DNA of 50,875 bases from CAZLWA01 sp964563165 (GCA_964563165.1 CAZLWA010000007.1:1-50875), one strand, 5' to 3'; positions 33,398-42,012 are shown, numbered from the stretch's first letter. Notes: a model not told the origin generated them from the letters alone. Made by a program: numbers and translations.

Positions 33398-33856
33398 TTA
33401 TTCGATCACAATATTGGTGACCTTAGGACTCTTATTTGCGTCTTTTTTCAATGTAATAATGAGAAACCCGTTTTCATAAGCGGCCTTTATCGCATGGTCC
33501 GCAATTCGCGCATTGATCTTTATTCGCCGTTCAAACGGACCAAAGTCGATTTCCATTTTGTGATAATGGCGCTTTTGGGAAACATCGAGTTCCTTCCGGA
33601 TACCCGAGACGGTGAGCACGCCGGATTCGTAGGTCAGCCTGATGTCTTCCTGTTTCACATTCGCAAGGTCCATCACCACCATATATTCGGCGTCTGTTTC
33701 GACGACATCCGTAGCCGGATGCCAGCGCTTTTCCGAACTGACCAGGATCGGGTATTTGGAATTGAAAAAATTTGAGAAAAGAAATTCCATTTCGTCATCC
33801 AGGCCGCGCAGACGATGGCCGGGAAATTTCTTTTTGTCGTCATCTATGGAGTCCAT
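33398..33856 (-). CDS. Small heat-shock protein, Hsp20/alpha-crystallin family
   Basis: 152 aa. The alpha-crystallin domain covers about residues 45-140 (PATDVVETDAEYMVVMDLANV, VLTVSGIRKE, GPFERRIKI, ENGFLIITLKK). The N-terminal arm contains FFNSKYP. It is an ATP-independent holdase. GAGGAG lies 9 bp before the ATG. As first gene of hsp20-lon, it links holding of unfolded proteins with their degradation. Confidence 0.92.
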   Translation of the reverse strand: MDSIDDDKKKFPGHRLRGLDDEMEFLFSNFFNSKYPILVSSEKRWHPATDVVETDAEYMVVMDLANVKQEDIRLTYESGVLTVSGIRKELDVSQKRHYHKMEIDFGPFERRIKINARIADHAIKAAYENGFLIITLKKDANKSPKVTNIVIE

Positions 33857-33936
33857 CTGAAGTGCTCCTCAAGAGGATTTTGAATATTATTAACCATTTA
33901 GAAGTCCGGGTTGGATATGTATTGAACCTGTAGCTA

Positions 33937-33965
33937 ATATAATTACTCCGGCCGAGTAAATGCAA
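33937..33965 (-). promoter_or_regulatory. hsp20-lon promoter with operator dyad in the spacer
   Basis: Minus strand: TTGCAT (33960-33965), TTATAT (33937-33942). The 17-bp spacer is exactly the inverted repeat TTACTC-GGCCG-GAGTAA as read on that strand. The arms resemble the outer and inner bases of CIRCE (TTAGCACTC) with GC missing. The rest of the 33857-34152 gap shows no gene. Confidence 0.6.
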
Positions 33966-34152
33966 GTGTTTTCAGAATGATACACTTTGGCCGCCGCATT
34001 AAGAATTGTGATTTTTCGCTTGAAATCTCATAATGAGTTTATTACATTTAGATGGGTATTCTCACATTTACCTGCAGGGCTGAAATTCAATGCATGCAGA
34101 GTCTTTACGAATAACTTGCTGGTTTTTTCTTTGAACTCACTATGAGGTTGGG

Positions 34153-35229
34153 ATGGTTGTTGCTACGAAACCGGGATCGTTGTTCTTTAACATGTTTTTA
34201 TTCTTTTTCATGCTGATTTTCTTGTCCGCCAATCCCCTGTTTTCACAGCTCAAGGTGGAATTGAATTTCGGTGAAGAGAATAATTATATAGCTTACGAGA
34301 ACGTAAAAGACGGCCTCGAAAATAAGACTTCTTTCATCAAAGAATTTGCTCAAAGCGGCGATTTTGAAATCTCCCAATTCGGCGCCTTGAGTCCCGCCGG
34401 CGGCGACTACCTCCTGCTGAACGGCGTTAATTATTTTGTCAAACTTCCTGCCGGCGCAGATATCAAACTCAACGGGCACGTTTCCTATTCGGTTTCCCTA
34501 TGGATCTATATTTATTCCACGGGCGTAGGCGGTGAAATCATTAACGCAGACAACGGTTTCGTTTCCGGTTACCGCTTTTTCATCGAAGACAATGTTCCAA
34601 AGCTGGAAATGCGGGAAGGCAATAAAGAAATTTTTTCCTCTGAGACTCCGATTCAGCCCGCCAGGTGGACCCACATCGGATTCTTCTGTGACGGCGTTGG
34701 AGACAGCGTCGTATTGTTTGTGGACGGACAGCCTGTGAATAAATTAACGTTTTCCAAAGTCTCACAGGTAAATACCGGCGCCAATTCGTTTGTCGGCGCG
34801 GCCGTCCAATCCAATTCGCCGAATTTTCTGAAAGCTAATCTGGATCAAATGCGGTTTTTTGCGGGCCGGGATACGATCTTCGAAAATGTGAAGTCGATCC
34901 TGGCAAAGACCTCCAAAGTTCAAAATAAAAAATCGCGTATATCCACGCCGCCCAATTTTACGCTGTCACAGAATTATCCTAACCCCTTCAACATCTCCAC
35001 AAGAGTATCTTTTGAACTGAAAACGGCGGGCTACGTGGAGTTACGCATCTACGACCTCCTGGGAAACACGATTAATTCCATATTCGAAGGAAGCAAAGGG
35101 CCGGGAAGGTATGAATACGCGTGGGACGGAACGGACGCGAATGCCAACGTTGTTCCCAGCGGCATTTACTTCGTGCGCCTGGCTTTCAACGGCACCGTGC
35201 AGACAAAAAAAATGGTGCTGGTCAAGTAA
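34153..35229 (+). CDS. Secreted LamG-like protein with type IX-style C-terminal domain
   Basis: 358 aa. It has an N-terminal signal peptide (hydrophobic 10-30, cleavage near NPLFSQ), a concanavalin A/LamG jelly-roll domain (about 35-245: VSLWIYIYSTG, WTHIGFFCDGVGDSVVLFVDGQPVN) and a Ser/Lys linker. The sorting-type domain (272-358) begins FTLSQNYPNPFNISTRVSFEL and ends GIYFVRLAFNG...KKMVLVK. Such C-terminal domains direct export and surface attachment in FCB bacteria. No catalytic residues are seen; a surface carbohydrate-binding role is plausible. It converges on the OmpR-type regulator gene with 2 bp between the stops. Confidence 0.85.
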   Translation: MVVATKPGSLFFNMFLFFFMLIFLSANPLFSQLKVELNFGEENNYIAYENVKDGLENKTSFIKEFAQSGDFEISQFGALSPAGGDYLLLNGVNYFVKLPAGADIKLNGHVSYSVSLWIYIYSTGVGGEIINADNGFVSGYRFFIEDNVPKLEMREGNKEIFSSETPIQPARWTHIGFFCDGVGDSVVLFVDGQPVNKLTFSKVSQVNTGANSFVGAAVQSNSPNFLKANLDQMRFFAGRDTIFENVKSILAKTSKVQNKKSRISTPPNFTLSQNYPNPFNISTRVSFELKTAGYVELRIYDLLGNTINSIFEGSKGPGRYEYAWDGTDANANVVPSGIYFVRLAFNGTVQTKKMVLVK

Positions 35230-35231
35230 TT

Positions 35232-35909
35232 TCAACGCGTGAATTTATATCCGATGCCGTGAAGGGAATGGATATGCCTCGGATTCTTAGGGTCGGCCTC
35301 AAAATAATTTCGCAGTTTGACGATAAAATTATCGATCGTCCGCGTGGACGGCAGCGTTTCATAGCCCCATACTTTCGTTAAGATCTCATCCCGCGTCACC
35401 GGCTTTCCTTCGCATTCAATCAGCAGTTTCATCAGCAGGCATTCTTTTTTTGTCAATTGAATTTTTTCTCCGCGCGCAACGGCTTCATAATTTTTAAAAT
35501 TAATTCTATTGTCGCTGAACTTATATTCGTCCGGCACGTTGCGGTTCTTCCGCCGGCGTAGAAGCGCCTTCACGCGTAATAAAAATTCTTCCAGACTGAA
35601 CGGCTTGCCCAGATAATCATCGCCCCCCAGTTTCAGCCCTTCCACACGGTCCTGCGTTTGATTCCTGGCCGTAAGAAACAAGATCGGCGTCTGCTTATCT
35701 TTGATCCGAATGGCTTCGCAGACATCGTACCCGCTGATCTTGGGGAGCATGACATCCAGGATGATCAGATCATAGGGCCGGCTGCGCCACTTCGTCAGCG
35801 CGGCTTCTCCTGTATCAGCCCAATCCACGGTGTAGTCGCTTTCCAGGTTGAACACGAGCGATTCCGCGATATTTTTTTCATCTTCAACGAGAAGAATTCG
35901 GTGAGACAT
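35232..35909 (-). CDS. OmpR/PhoB family response regulator
   Basis: 225 aa from the ATG at 35909 (AAGGAG 5 bp upstream; the longer frame has no SD). REC domain 1-118 with acidic EDE (9-11), phospho-acceptor Asp52 (LIILDVMLP) and Lys in LGKPFSLEEF. The C-terminal winged helix (130-225: LTKKECLLMKLLIECEGKPVTRDEIL, RTIDNFIVKLRNYFE, IHSLHGIGYKF) binds DNA. It is the last gene of the three-gene operon, with the kinase ending 21 bp upstream. Confidence 0.93.
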   Translation of the reverse strand: MSHRILLVEDEKNIAESLVFNLESDYTVDWADTGEAALTKWRSRPYDLIILDVMLPKISGYDVCEAIRIKDKQTPILFLTARNQTQDRVEGLKLGGDDYLGKPFSLEEFLLRVKALLRRRKNRNVPDEYKFSDNRINFKNYEAVARGEKIQLTKKECLLMKLLIECEGKPVTRDEILTKVWGYETLPSTRTIDNFIVKLRNYFEADPKNPRHIHSLHGIGYKFTR

Positions 35910-35930
35910 CTCACTCCTTTTTGTCATGTC

Positions 35931-37274
35931 CTATTTCAGGATCAGGGGGAATGTGACCGTAAATTTTGCGCCCGCGTGCGCACCGCCGCTCTCAACGCCA
36001 ACGCTTCCATGGTGGATCTCAACGATTTTTTTCACGACATACAAACCCAGGCCGGTTCCTTTGGTTCCGCGGGTCATTTCATTGCCTGCCCGGTAGAACC
36101 GCTCGAAAACAAAAGGCAGGTCTTCTTCAGAAATGCCCATGCCGTTGTCCTGAATCTCAAACCGGGCGTTGCGGCCTTCCTTTTTAAGGTGCACACGGAT
36201 CTGCTTGGGCGTCCTCGAATATTTAACGGCGTTCTCGATCAAATTATCAAAGACGGAGACCAACGAATGCACGTCGCCGCGGACGGCCAACTCTTTTTCA
36301 ATTTCCGTTTTCAACTCCACGCTCTCATCATCCGCATAATAGCGTACCCGTTCGAGGCTTCGGTTCACCAATGCGGACAGCTCCACGGCCTCCAGGACGT
36401 AGCCGTATCCTTTTTGCTCCAGGCGCGCCGCTTCCAGGACGTTTTCCACCAGACGCTCCAGCCGTTCCGTATCATCCAGCGAATGCCTCAAAAACTGTTT
36501 CCGTTTCTCCTCCGGAACGTCTTTGTCCATTAACGTTTGCAGGTACAACTTAACGGAAGCCAGCGGTGATTTCAGTTCGTGCGTAATACTCAAAATGAAA
36601 TTATTCTGTTGAGCCTGTATGACCAGTTCTTTCTTCAAGGTGCTGTACATCACGTAAATTCCGACCATGATCATCAATGAAAAGAAAGCGCCCTCCGAAA
36701 TGAACATGATCGTTTTCCGTTTGGTCCGGTCGGTCAGTTCCCGCACGCGTTCCGTTTTAGGAGTGATGCGAACAGGCAAAACCAGCGAGTGCGCCGGTCC
36801 CTGACGATAGGTTTGTGCCTGCGGCACGGGATGAATGACAAAATCCGGATGGCTTCCGTCAAACCACACTTGCAAGGCGTCCCAGCGAATGGCCGAGCGG
36901 CTCACAGCGCCGGTAACGCTCTTATAATAGATAGTGTCGCCCGAACAATAGAAGACATCATTATTTCCGGATCGTATGACTTCAGGGATCAGAAGTTGAG
37001 GCAGGTCATGAATCGTATTCAGGAAACCGGGATTGCCATTAGGATTTCGCTCCATCAATAAGGACCTGCAGGACTGCTCGACCTCAAAGGCTGCTTGTTG
37101 CGATTGAACGGTCAAATCGGCCTGATGCAGGCGATACACGTCCTCGTTCTGACTGACCTGAAAAAAGATCCACCAAAAAATTTGTGCCAGCGATACCATC
37201 ACAATGACGGTAAATATGGCAAATGGCTTGCGTGTGAAAATAGGATCCCGCTTGATAAATGATTTCATCGTCAT
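35931..37274 (-). CDS. Membrane sensor histidine kinase
   Basis: 447 aa. TM1 (18-40), a periplasmic sensor region of about 145 residues, and TM2 (188-210). Then HisKA with His232 (SITHELKSPLASVKLYLQ) and HATPase (N box NLIENAVKY, G1 DNGMGIS, F box FERFYR, G2 GTGLGLYVV). It phosphorylates the OmpR-type regulator encoded next. Its start overlaps the stop of the beta-helix/J-domain gene by 4 bp (ATGA), so the two proteins are made in step and may act together. Confidence 0.92.
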   Translation of the reverse strand: MTMKSFIKRDPIFTRKPFAIFTVIVMVSLAQIFWWIFFQVSQNEDVYRLHQADLTVQSQQAAFEVEQSCRSLLMERNPNGNPGFLNTIHDLPQLLIPEVIRSGNNDVFYCSGDTIYYKSVTGAVSRSAIRWDALQVWFDGSHPDFVIHPVPQAQTYRQGPAHSLVLPVRITPKTERVRELTDRTKRKTIMFISEGAFFSLMIMVGIYVMYSTLKKELVIQAQQNNFILSITHELKSPLASVKLYLQTLMDKDVPEEKRKQFLRHSLDDTERLERLVENVLEAARLEQKGYGYVLEAVELSALVNRSLERVRYYADDESVELKTEIEKELAVRGDVHSLVSVFDNLIENAVKYSRTPKQIRVHLKKEGRNARFEIQDNGMGISEEDLPFVFERFYRAGNEMTRGTKGTGLGLYVVKKIVEIHHGSVGVESGGAHAGAKFTVTFPLILK

Positions 37275-39679
37275 TTCGATTTCTCGCTGATCAGCATCTC
37301 GTACGCCTGCTGGATTTCTTTGAAACGTTCGTCGCCTGCAATGCCCATTTCATCATCGGAATTCATATCCGGGTGATAGATCATACTTAACTTGCGAAAG
37401 ACAGATTTGATCTGATCCAGGGTCGCATCTTCCTTCACGCCCAGAATTTCGTAATAGTTTTTCCTGCTGTCCGGCGCCGCCACGTCTTCCGAGCCCAGCC
37501 GCAGCGTTTCCTCGATGAATTCTTTGATCTGGGTGACCTGCGCTCCCACCTCTTCGGCGGTCAGGAGGCTGTTTTGAAACCCGCTTTTCAGAATTTCCAG
37601 TTCGGATTTGAAATCAATCACTGCGATGATGATCTCCGCACTGTGATTGCTTGCAAGCGCCTGAATGATAAGCTTTTCCGTCTCTTCTATCCGCCGGTGA
37701 ATTACATTTTCTTTTTCCGTTTGAAGCCGGTCGTGCAGGTTCTTAAGCGAGGATTGAATGTCGTCGGCGATTTCTTTCGCGAGAACATATTGTTTATGAA
37801 CCAGGGCCTCCTGAGCCCGCTCCAGGTAAAAAGCGAATTCCCGGATCTGGTCCGCATAATGCTGCATCAGTTCGGTTTCCTGGACCTTGTGCATTTCGAT
37901 CTCCGCGTTCGACACTTCCAATAATGCGTCTTTGCGCGTTTGCTTATATTTATTAGCGGTATCCCGCGCCCGTCCGGCCAGGCGATCGGATTCGTTGCAC
38001 AAGGCCTCACAGGCATCGAAACCTCCTTGGGCAAAGGCTGTCTTGGCCTCACTCAGTTTTTGGGCCGCCGCGGCATAGTCGTCCGGAGCAAGTTTTTCGC
38101 ATTCGGCGGCTCCGGCTAATGCGATCTGCTCCTCGGCGTCATCGATCCACCAGCGTGCCTGCCGCTTGACCTCGCCGAGCTGAATGCGCTTCTTCCACCA
38201 AAAGCCGAAGACAAGGACCGTGCCGGCTCCCGCCAATATTTTCAGAATGAATTTGAATTGGTCCCAGAAACTTCGTTCGTCAATGGCCGCTTTCAGATCC
38301 AGCGCTTCCTTGCCCTCAGCGTCGTACGCAATGGCAAAATTCAGGTAATTCAAGGCGATCCTGAAATTCTCATTCTCATATTCCGCCTTGGCTTTATTCA
38401 GATAACTCGACGCCATTTCCGCACCGGCTCTTTTCAAAATGATCTTTCCTTCGGCGTCATTCTTATCGATGGAAAGGATCTCCTGGGCGGATTGATAGGC
38501 CAGATACCAATTGTCATGGCCCAGTTCTTTGGTCGCAACCGATTTCAGGTAATCCAGCCGGCGCTTCTCTTCCGTGCGGACGTTGTCATAATGCGCTCCG
38601 ATCGAAACTTCATCTTCGCCTTTGCGGAACAACTGCGAAGTGGTATCGATATGAAAATCACGGCGTGCTTCATCCGTGAAAACCGGTTCCACGGCCACGT
38701 CCGTCGGATGGGAGGCCACATTAACGTAATCGGAATCATTTTGCCAAAGATTGTTATGCGACAAGCTCACGTCCTTGCTCTCTTTCGTGCCGATGCCGAA
38801 AATATTTTTAACACAATTATTGTTGATGAGCGAAACCGCGGTCGCCTGGACGACCAAGATCGCGAAACCGCTTTCGGCACGCTCGCGGGATACGCCGTTG
38901 CCCACGATCGTGTTATTGCGGATAAGCGGGCTGGAATTGCGCGTGACCAGGATACCGTTATCCCGATTGTCATAAATATAATTTCCGAGGATTTTATTAA
39001 CGGAATTGTCGTCGATATGAACCCCGCTGCCCCCGTTCTTTCTGATCGTATTATTCACAATATTGGTTGAGGCACGGCCGCTGACCAGAATGCCGTCTCC
39101 TCCGTTTTCGGCAATCAGGCAATCGCCGATCGTTCCGTGGCTTCGATCACGGACCAGGATGCCGTTTCGCGACTGATGGGCGAACAGGGACTGCTTGATC
39201 ACGGCGGAGCAATTATTACTGATCGCGACGCCTTCGGAGCCGTTCTTGAAAGAGCAGCGGTCGATCGAGAATAATGAATATCTTGCGACAAAAACGGGCT
39301 GCTCCGTCGGCCCGGAAAATTCAAAAGAAATATCGGACAGGTTGCAGGCATTGAGATTATAAGCTTCGGCGATGGGCGCATTGCTGTCGGAAACGATGAA
39401 CGTCTTACCGATACCGTCCCCTTCCAGGGAAACGAAATTTTTCAGCAGTAAATGTTCCTTATAGACACCTGCTTTGATCTTCACCGTACCGTTATATTCC
39501 GCAAAATCGATCGCCGCCTGAATGCTCGTGAATTTACCCGTTCCGTCTTTGGCTACCACGATCAGGTTCGGATCGCTCTTCTTCGGCCGCCTGGGTTTTC
39601 GCGCTGGGTTTTGAGCCTGTGCCGAATCGAAAACGCCAAAAAGCAGAACGAGAAAAACTATTTTCAGTAGGTTTTTCAT
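37271..39679 (-). CDS. Transmembrane protein: periplasmic beta-helix, TPR, TM helix, cytoplasmic DnaJ domain
   Basis: 802 aa with an unusual architecture. The signal peptide is 1-22. Residues 37-365 are a right-handed parallel beta-helix (pectin-lyase-like, Pfam-NosD type repeats: GILVRDRS, GDGILVSGR, GSGVHIDDN, NGILVTRN). Residues 385-465 are TPR-like helices, and a TM helix lies at about 475-495 followed by KKR. Residues 500-720 are charged, coiled-coil helices. A J-domain fills 741-802 with the diagnostic HPD at 769-771 (YHPDMN). The predicted topology puts the beta-helix outside and the J-domain in the cytoplasm, where it could recruit DnaK. It is the first gene of an operon with a histidine kinase and an OmpR-type regulator. 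Confidence 0.85.
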   Translation of the reverse strand: MKNLLKIVFLVLLFGVFDSAQAQNPARKPRRPKKSDPNLIVVAKDGTGKFTSIQAAIDFAEYNGTVKIKAGVYKEHLLLKNFVSLEGDGIGKTFIVSDSNAPIAEAYNLNACNLSDISFEFSGPTEQPVFVARYSLFSIDRCSFKNGSEGVAISNNCSAVIKQSLFAHQSRNGILVRDRSHGTIGDCLIAENGGDGILVSGRASTNIVNNTIRKNGGSGVHIDDNSVNKILGNYIYDNRDNGILVTRNSSPLIRNNTIVGNGVSRERAESGFAILVVQATAVSLINNNCVKNIFGIGTKESKDVSLSHNNLWQNDSDYVNVASHPTDVAVEPVFTDEARRDFHIDTTSQLFRKGEDEVSIGAHYDNVRTEEKRRLDYLKSVATKELGHDNWYLAYQSAQEILSIDKNDAEGKIILKRAGAEMASSYLNKAKAEYENENFRIALNYLNFAIAYDAEGKEALDLKAAIDERSFWDQFKFILKILAGAGTVLVFGFWWKKRIQLGEVKRQARWWIDDAEEQIALAGAAECEKLAPDDYAAAAQKLSEAKTAFAQGGFDACEALCNESDRLAGRARDTANKYKQTRKDALLEVSNAEIEMHKVQETELMQHYADQIREFAFYLERAQEALVHKQYVLAKEIADDIQSSLKNLHDRLQTEKENVIHRRIEETEKLIIQALASNHSAEIIIAVIDFKSELEILKSGFQNSLLTAEEVGAQVTQIKEFIEETLRLGSEDVAAPDSRKNYYEILGVKEDATLDQIKSVFRKLSMIYHPDMNSDDEMGIAGDERFKEIQQAYEMLISEKSK

Positions 39680-39748
39680 TGTGTAAAGTTAATTCATTTA
39701 AAAGGCTTTTTCACTATAAATTCCTAAAAAATGAAAATGTCGTTACTT

Positions 39749-39848
39749 GGTCGAGTTGTAAGTTAAACACGGGGACACGGAGACACTGAGTTTAATAGAA
39801 ATAATTTTTAATGTAATTTCCGTGCCTCCGAGTCTCCGTGGTTATTAA
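39749..39848. repeat. Tandem intergenic repeat, copy 1
   Basis: Starts GGTCGAGTTGTAAGTTAAA and ends GTGGTTATTAA. The GAGACACTGAG part can pair with the CTCCGAGTCTC part, giving a long imperfect hairpin. A second copy follows directly at 39858. It contains no gene. The remaining gap 39680-40041 shows nothing else that I can support. Confidence 0.75.
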
Positions 39849-39857
39849 CAAACTGAA

Positions 39858-39960
39858 GGTCGAGTTGTAAGTTAAATTCGGAGACGCTGGGACATTGAGT
39901 TTTAGGAGAAAATAATTTTTGAATTTAATCTCTGTGCCTCCGAGTCTCAGTGGTTATTAA
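39858..39960. repeat. Tandem intergenic repeat, copy 2
   Basis: Same start, end and hairpin layout as 39749-39848, with several substitutions and 3 extra bases. The GAGACAC.GAG / CTCCGAGTCTC style of sequence occurs as a dispersed repeat in many environmental bacteria, from memory. Confidence 0.7.
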
Positions 39961-40041
39961 GGCGGTGAATTGTGACAATTTAACGCTTCGGATTATGAAA
40001 CGATAAGGAGGTACGAACAAAAGCAGAAATTTAAGAAAAAT

Positions 40042-40233
40042 TCAGTGCAGCGGATCGTGGTAATGGGAACTTTTTTTACGTTTTTGATCGGATTGGTGTT
40101 TACGCTGACTGGGGCTGGTGTAATTGGATTTTTCTATGAAGGTCTGAATGATCCGTGCTTTGCGGCATTCGGTTTCAAAACGCCGGATCGCTTTTTCGAT
40201 CGGCTCGTTCTTCCTAACAATGGTGGAAAGCAT
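40042..40233 (-). CDS. rpsU: 30S ribosomal protein bS21
   Basis: 63 aa. The N-terminal half VRKNEPIEKAIRRFETECRKA is the bS21 signature, followed by a Lys/Arg-rich helix (PSQRKHQSDQKRKK). The ATG at 40233 has GTGAGG 8 bp upstream; the upstream GTG is part of that SD. bS21 sits near the anti-SD end of 16S rRNA and helps initiation. The gene lies alone, 99 bp after the metal permease gene on the same strand. An open frame on the plus strand over the same bases is a shadow. Confidence 0.9.
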   Translation of the reverse strand: MLSTIVRKNEPIEKAIRRFETECRKARIIQTFIEKSNYTSPSQRKHQSDQKRKKSSHYHDPLH

Positions 40234-40332
40234 GGCGTGCCTCACATTTTAGGTTTCTCTATCTGATCTATAAAACCCGGCGGAATTAAGATTATTCCCG
40301 TCACAGGGTAATAACTTTAACGCCATTTCCGC

Positions 40333-41397
40333 CTATTTGTTTCGCCGGTGGCTTATTTCATGCCACAGCCCTCGCGCGAGTAACGGAAGGAACACCGCTG
40401 CGCTGATATATTTGAGTGCGTCAGGGATCCATTCCGATGCGCTTCCCATATTCACATGAACAGGAATTGCAAAATGATCGTATACGCCATTGAGCAGCAG
40501 CCCCATGAGTAAAGCGACGGCTGATATCGAAAAGAGATATGTGAACAACGAACGCGTGCCTAACATCTGCTTCACCACCGCTATGGTGGCGAGGTTGGTT
40601 GCCGGGCCCGAGAGCAGGAAGACGAGAGCGGCTCCGGGGGAGATGCCTTTTAAAATTAACGCTGCTGCGATGGGCGTGGATGCGCTGGCGCACACATACA
40701 TCGGAATACCGACAATCAGCATGACGAGCATGGTCAGGAATTCACTTTGAAAATACTGAGCGAAAAAATCACGGGGAATGATGGCCGAAATAATTCCCGA
40801 CAGCACCAGCCCTATCAGCAAATAATACGCAATATCCCCCAGCAGATCCGTAAACGCGTACCGAAGACCGCTTTTGATTTTCTGCCATGGGGTTTTATCC
40901 GCTCCGCGCTGATCATGCGCATCATTCGATTCCTGAACCGGTTTCAACACGGCAGGCGAACCGGATACTGCGGCGTTTTTCTCCTTCCGAAAAAAGGAAT
41001 TCTCAAAAAAACCCGATACGATCGCCGTGACAAAAGCGGCAATCGGCCTGAAGACCGTCATCAGCGGGTCGAGCATGGCATAGGACATGGCAACCGAATC
41101 AAATCCCGATTCCGGAGTGGAGACCAGGAAACTTACCAGAGCGCCTTTACTCGCGCCGCTCTTGTTGAGGGAGGCGGCCATGGGCAACACGCTGCAGGAG
41201 CAGAGCGGCAGAGGCGTACCGATCAGGGCGGCTTTGACCACAGAGATCATGTTCGGCTTGCCGATATGCCGGACAATACTTTCTGTTCTTACAAAGGCTT
41301 TGACGATACCGGCAAAGAAAAACCCGATGAGCAGATAAAATGACGATTCGACCAGCGTATCGGCCGTAGAAAAACATATTTCCCTGAACATTTCCAA
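40333..41397 (-). CDS. DUF318 / SO_0444-type metal efflux permease
   Basis: 354 aa, about eight TM helices in two halves joined by a charged loop (residues 145-180). Signature motifs are IGTPLPLCSCSVLPMAASL with a CSC pair, VSTPESGFDS, and in the second half VGIPMYVCASASTPIAAALI and LLSGPATNLAT. Members export Cu/Zn, or organoarsenicals in the ArsP branch. The adjacent metal-sensing ArsR repressor (2 bp away from this start) argues for a Zn/Cd/Cu- or arsenic-related role. Confidence 0.85.
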   Translation of the reverse strand: MEMFREICFSTADTLVESSFYLLIGFFFAGIVKAFVRTESIVRHIGKPNMISVVKAALIGTPLPLCSCSVLPMAASLNKSGASKGALVSFLVSTPESGFDSVAMSYAMLDPLMTVFRPIAAFVTAIVSGFFENSFFRKEKNAAVSGSPAVLKPVQESNDAHDQRGADKTPWQKIKSGLRYAFTDLLGDIAYYLLIGLVLSGIISAIIPRDFFAQYFQSEFLTMLVMLIVGIPMYVCASASTPIAAALILKGISPGAALVFLLSGPATNLATIAVVKQMLGTRSLFTYLFSISAVALLMGLLLNGVYDHFAIPVHVNMGSASEWIPDALKYISAAVFLPLLARGLWHEISHRRNK

Positions 41398-41398
41398 A

Positions 41399-41788
41399 TT
41401 ATTTTTTTTCCTCGATGTGTTCGGTCGCCTGCTTCAGCAAACCGGTAATATGGTGATCGTCCAGCATATAAAAGGTCCGCTTTCCGGCGCGGCGAAATTT
41501 GACCAGGCGCAAATTTCGAAGAAGGCGCAGGTGATGGGAAACCGCCGCTTTCGTGATGCCGAGATAATTGGCCAGGTCGCACCCGCACAATTCCGTTTCG
41601 GTGAGAGCCAAAACAATTTTAAGGCGCGTGCCGTCGCTCAGTATGCCGAACACTTCACTCAGTTCGTACAGCTCCCCGGCCGATTTCGTGCGTTTTTGAA
41701 GCGCGCGGATTTTTTTAACGTCAAAGAAATCGATTTTACAAAACTCGATTTCCTTTTCCCGTTTCGAGTGTATCGTATGATTCTTCAT
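41399..41788 (-). CDS. ArsR/SmtB family metal-responsive repressor
   Basis: 129 aa winged-helix dimer. The DNA-reading helix is in LANYLGITKAAVSHHLRLLR. Two metal-site types appear together: the alpha3-type ELCGCDLA (as in ArsR/CadC) and the alpha5-type D-x-H-x10-H-x2-E in DDHHITGLLKQATEHIEE (as in SmtB/CzrA). It represses its own operon with the DUF318 permease, and a dyad lies just before the start. Confidence 0.9.
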   Translation of the reverse strand: MKNHTIHSKREKEIEFCKIDFFDVKKIRALQKRTKSAGELYELSEVFGILSDGTRLKIVLALTETELCGCDLANYLGITKAAVSHHLRLLRNLRLVKFRRAGKRTFYMLDDHHITGLLKQATEHIEEKK

Positions 41789-41796
41789 GGCAAACG

Positions 41797-41814
41797 GTTA
41801 AGTAATCATTTAAC
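41797..41814. promoter_or_regulatory. Candidate ArsR operator
   Basis: GTTAA-N8-TTAAC, an AT-rich imperfect inverted repeat 8 bp before the arsR start, downstream of the -10 box. Confidence 0.5.
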
Positions 41815-41818
41815 TGAT

Positions 41819-41846
41819 AAAATAACGAAAATTTCAGTATTGTCAA
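41819..41846 (-). promoter_or_regulatory. Promoter of arsR - permease
   Basis: Minus strand: consensus TTGACA (41841-41846), 16-bp spacer, TATTTT (41819-41824). Repressor bound at 41797-41814 would cover the start point. Confidence 0.6.
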
Positions 41847-41889
41847 GGACTGTTTTGACAAAATGCCGCCTTTCCGCGTCAAATAAGGC

Positions 41890-41918
41890 TTGCTTTTATT
41901 TGGCTCGCTGTTTATATT
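41890..41918 (+). promoter_or_regulatory. Promoter of tRNA-Arg
   Basis: TTGCTT (41890-41895), 17-bp spacer, TATATT (41913-41918), 20 bp before the tRNA. Confidence 0.55.
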
Positions 41919-41938
41919 TGCCGCGATGCTGAATATTT

Positions 41939-42012
41939 GCACCCGTAGCTCAATTGGATAGAGCATCTGACTACGGATCAGAAGGTTTGGGGTTCAAATC
42001 CCTACGGGTGTA
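41939..42012 (+). tRNA. tRNA-Arg (anticodon ACG)
   Basis: Cloverleaf with acceptor GCACCCG / CGGGTGT (a G-U pair at 1-72), D arm GCTCAATTGGATAGAGC, and anticodon stem TCTGA/TCAGA with loop CTACGGA reading CGN codons through ACG (inosine expected at position 34). T arm GGGGTTCAAATCCCT. CCA is not encoded. A terminator follows. Confidence 0.95.

Noticed and set aside
40045..40266. 73-aa plus-strand frame
   Set aside because: It is the antisense of rpsU, whose bS21 signature on the minus strand is clear.
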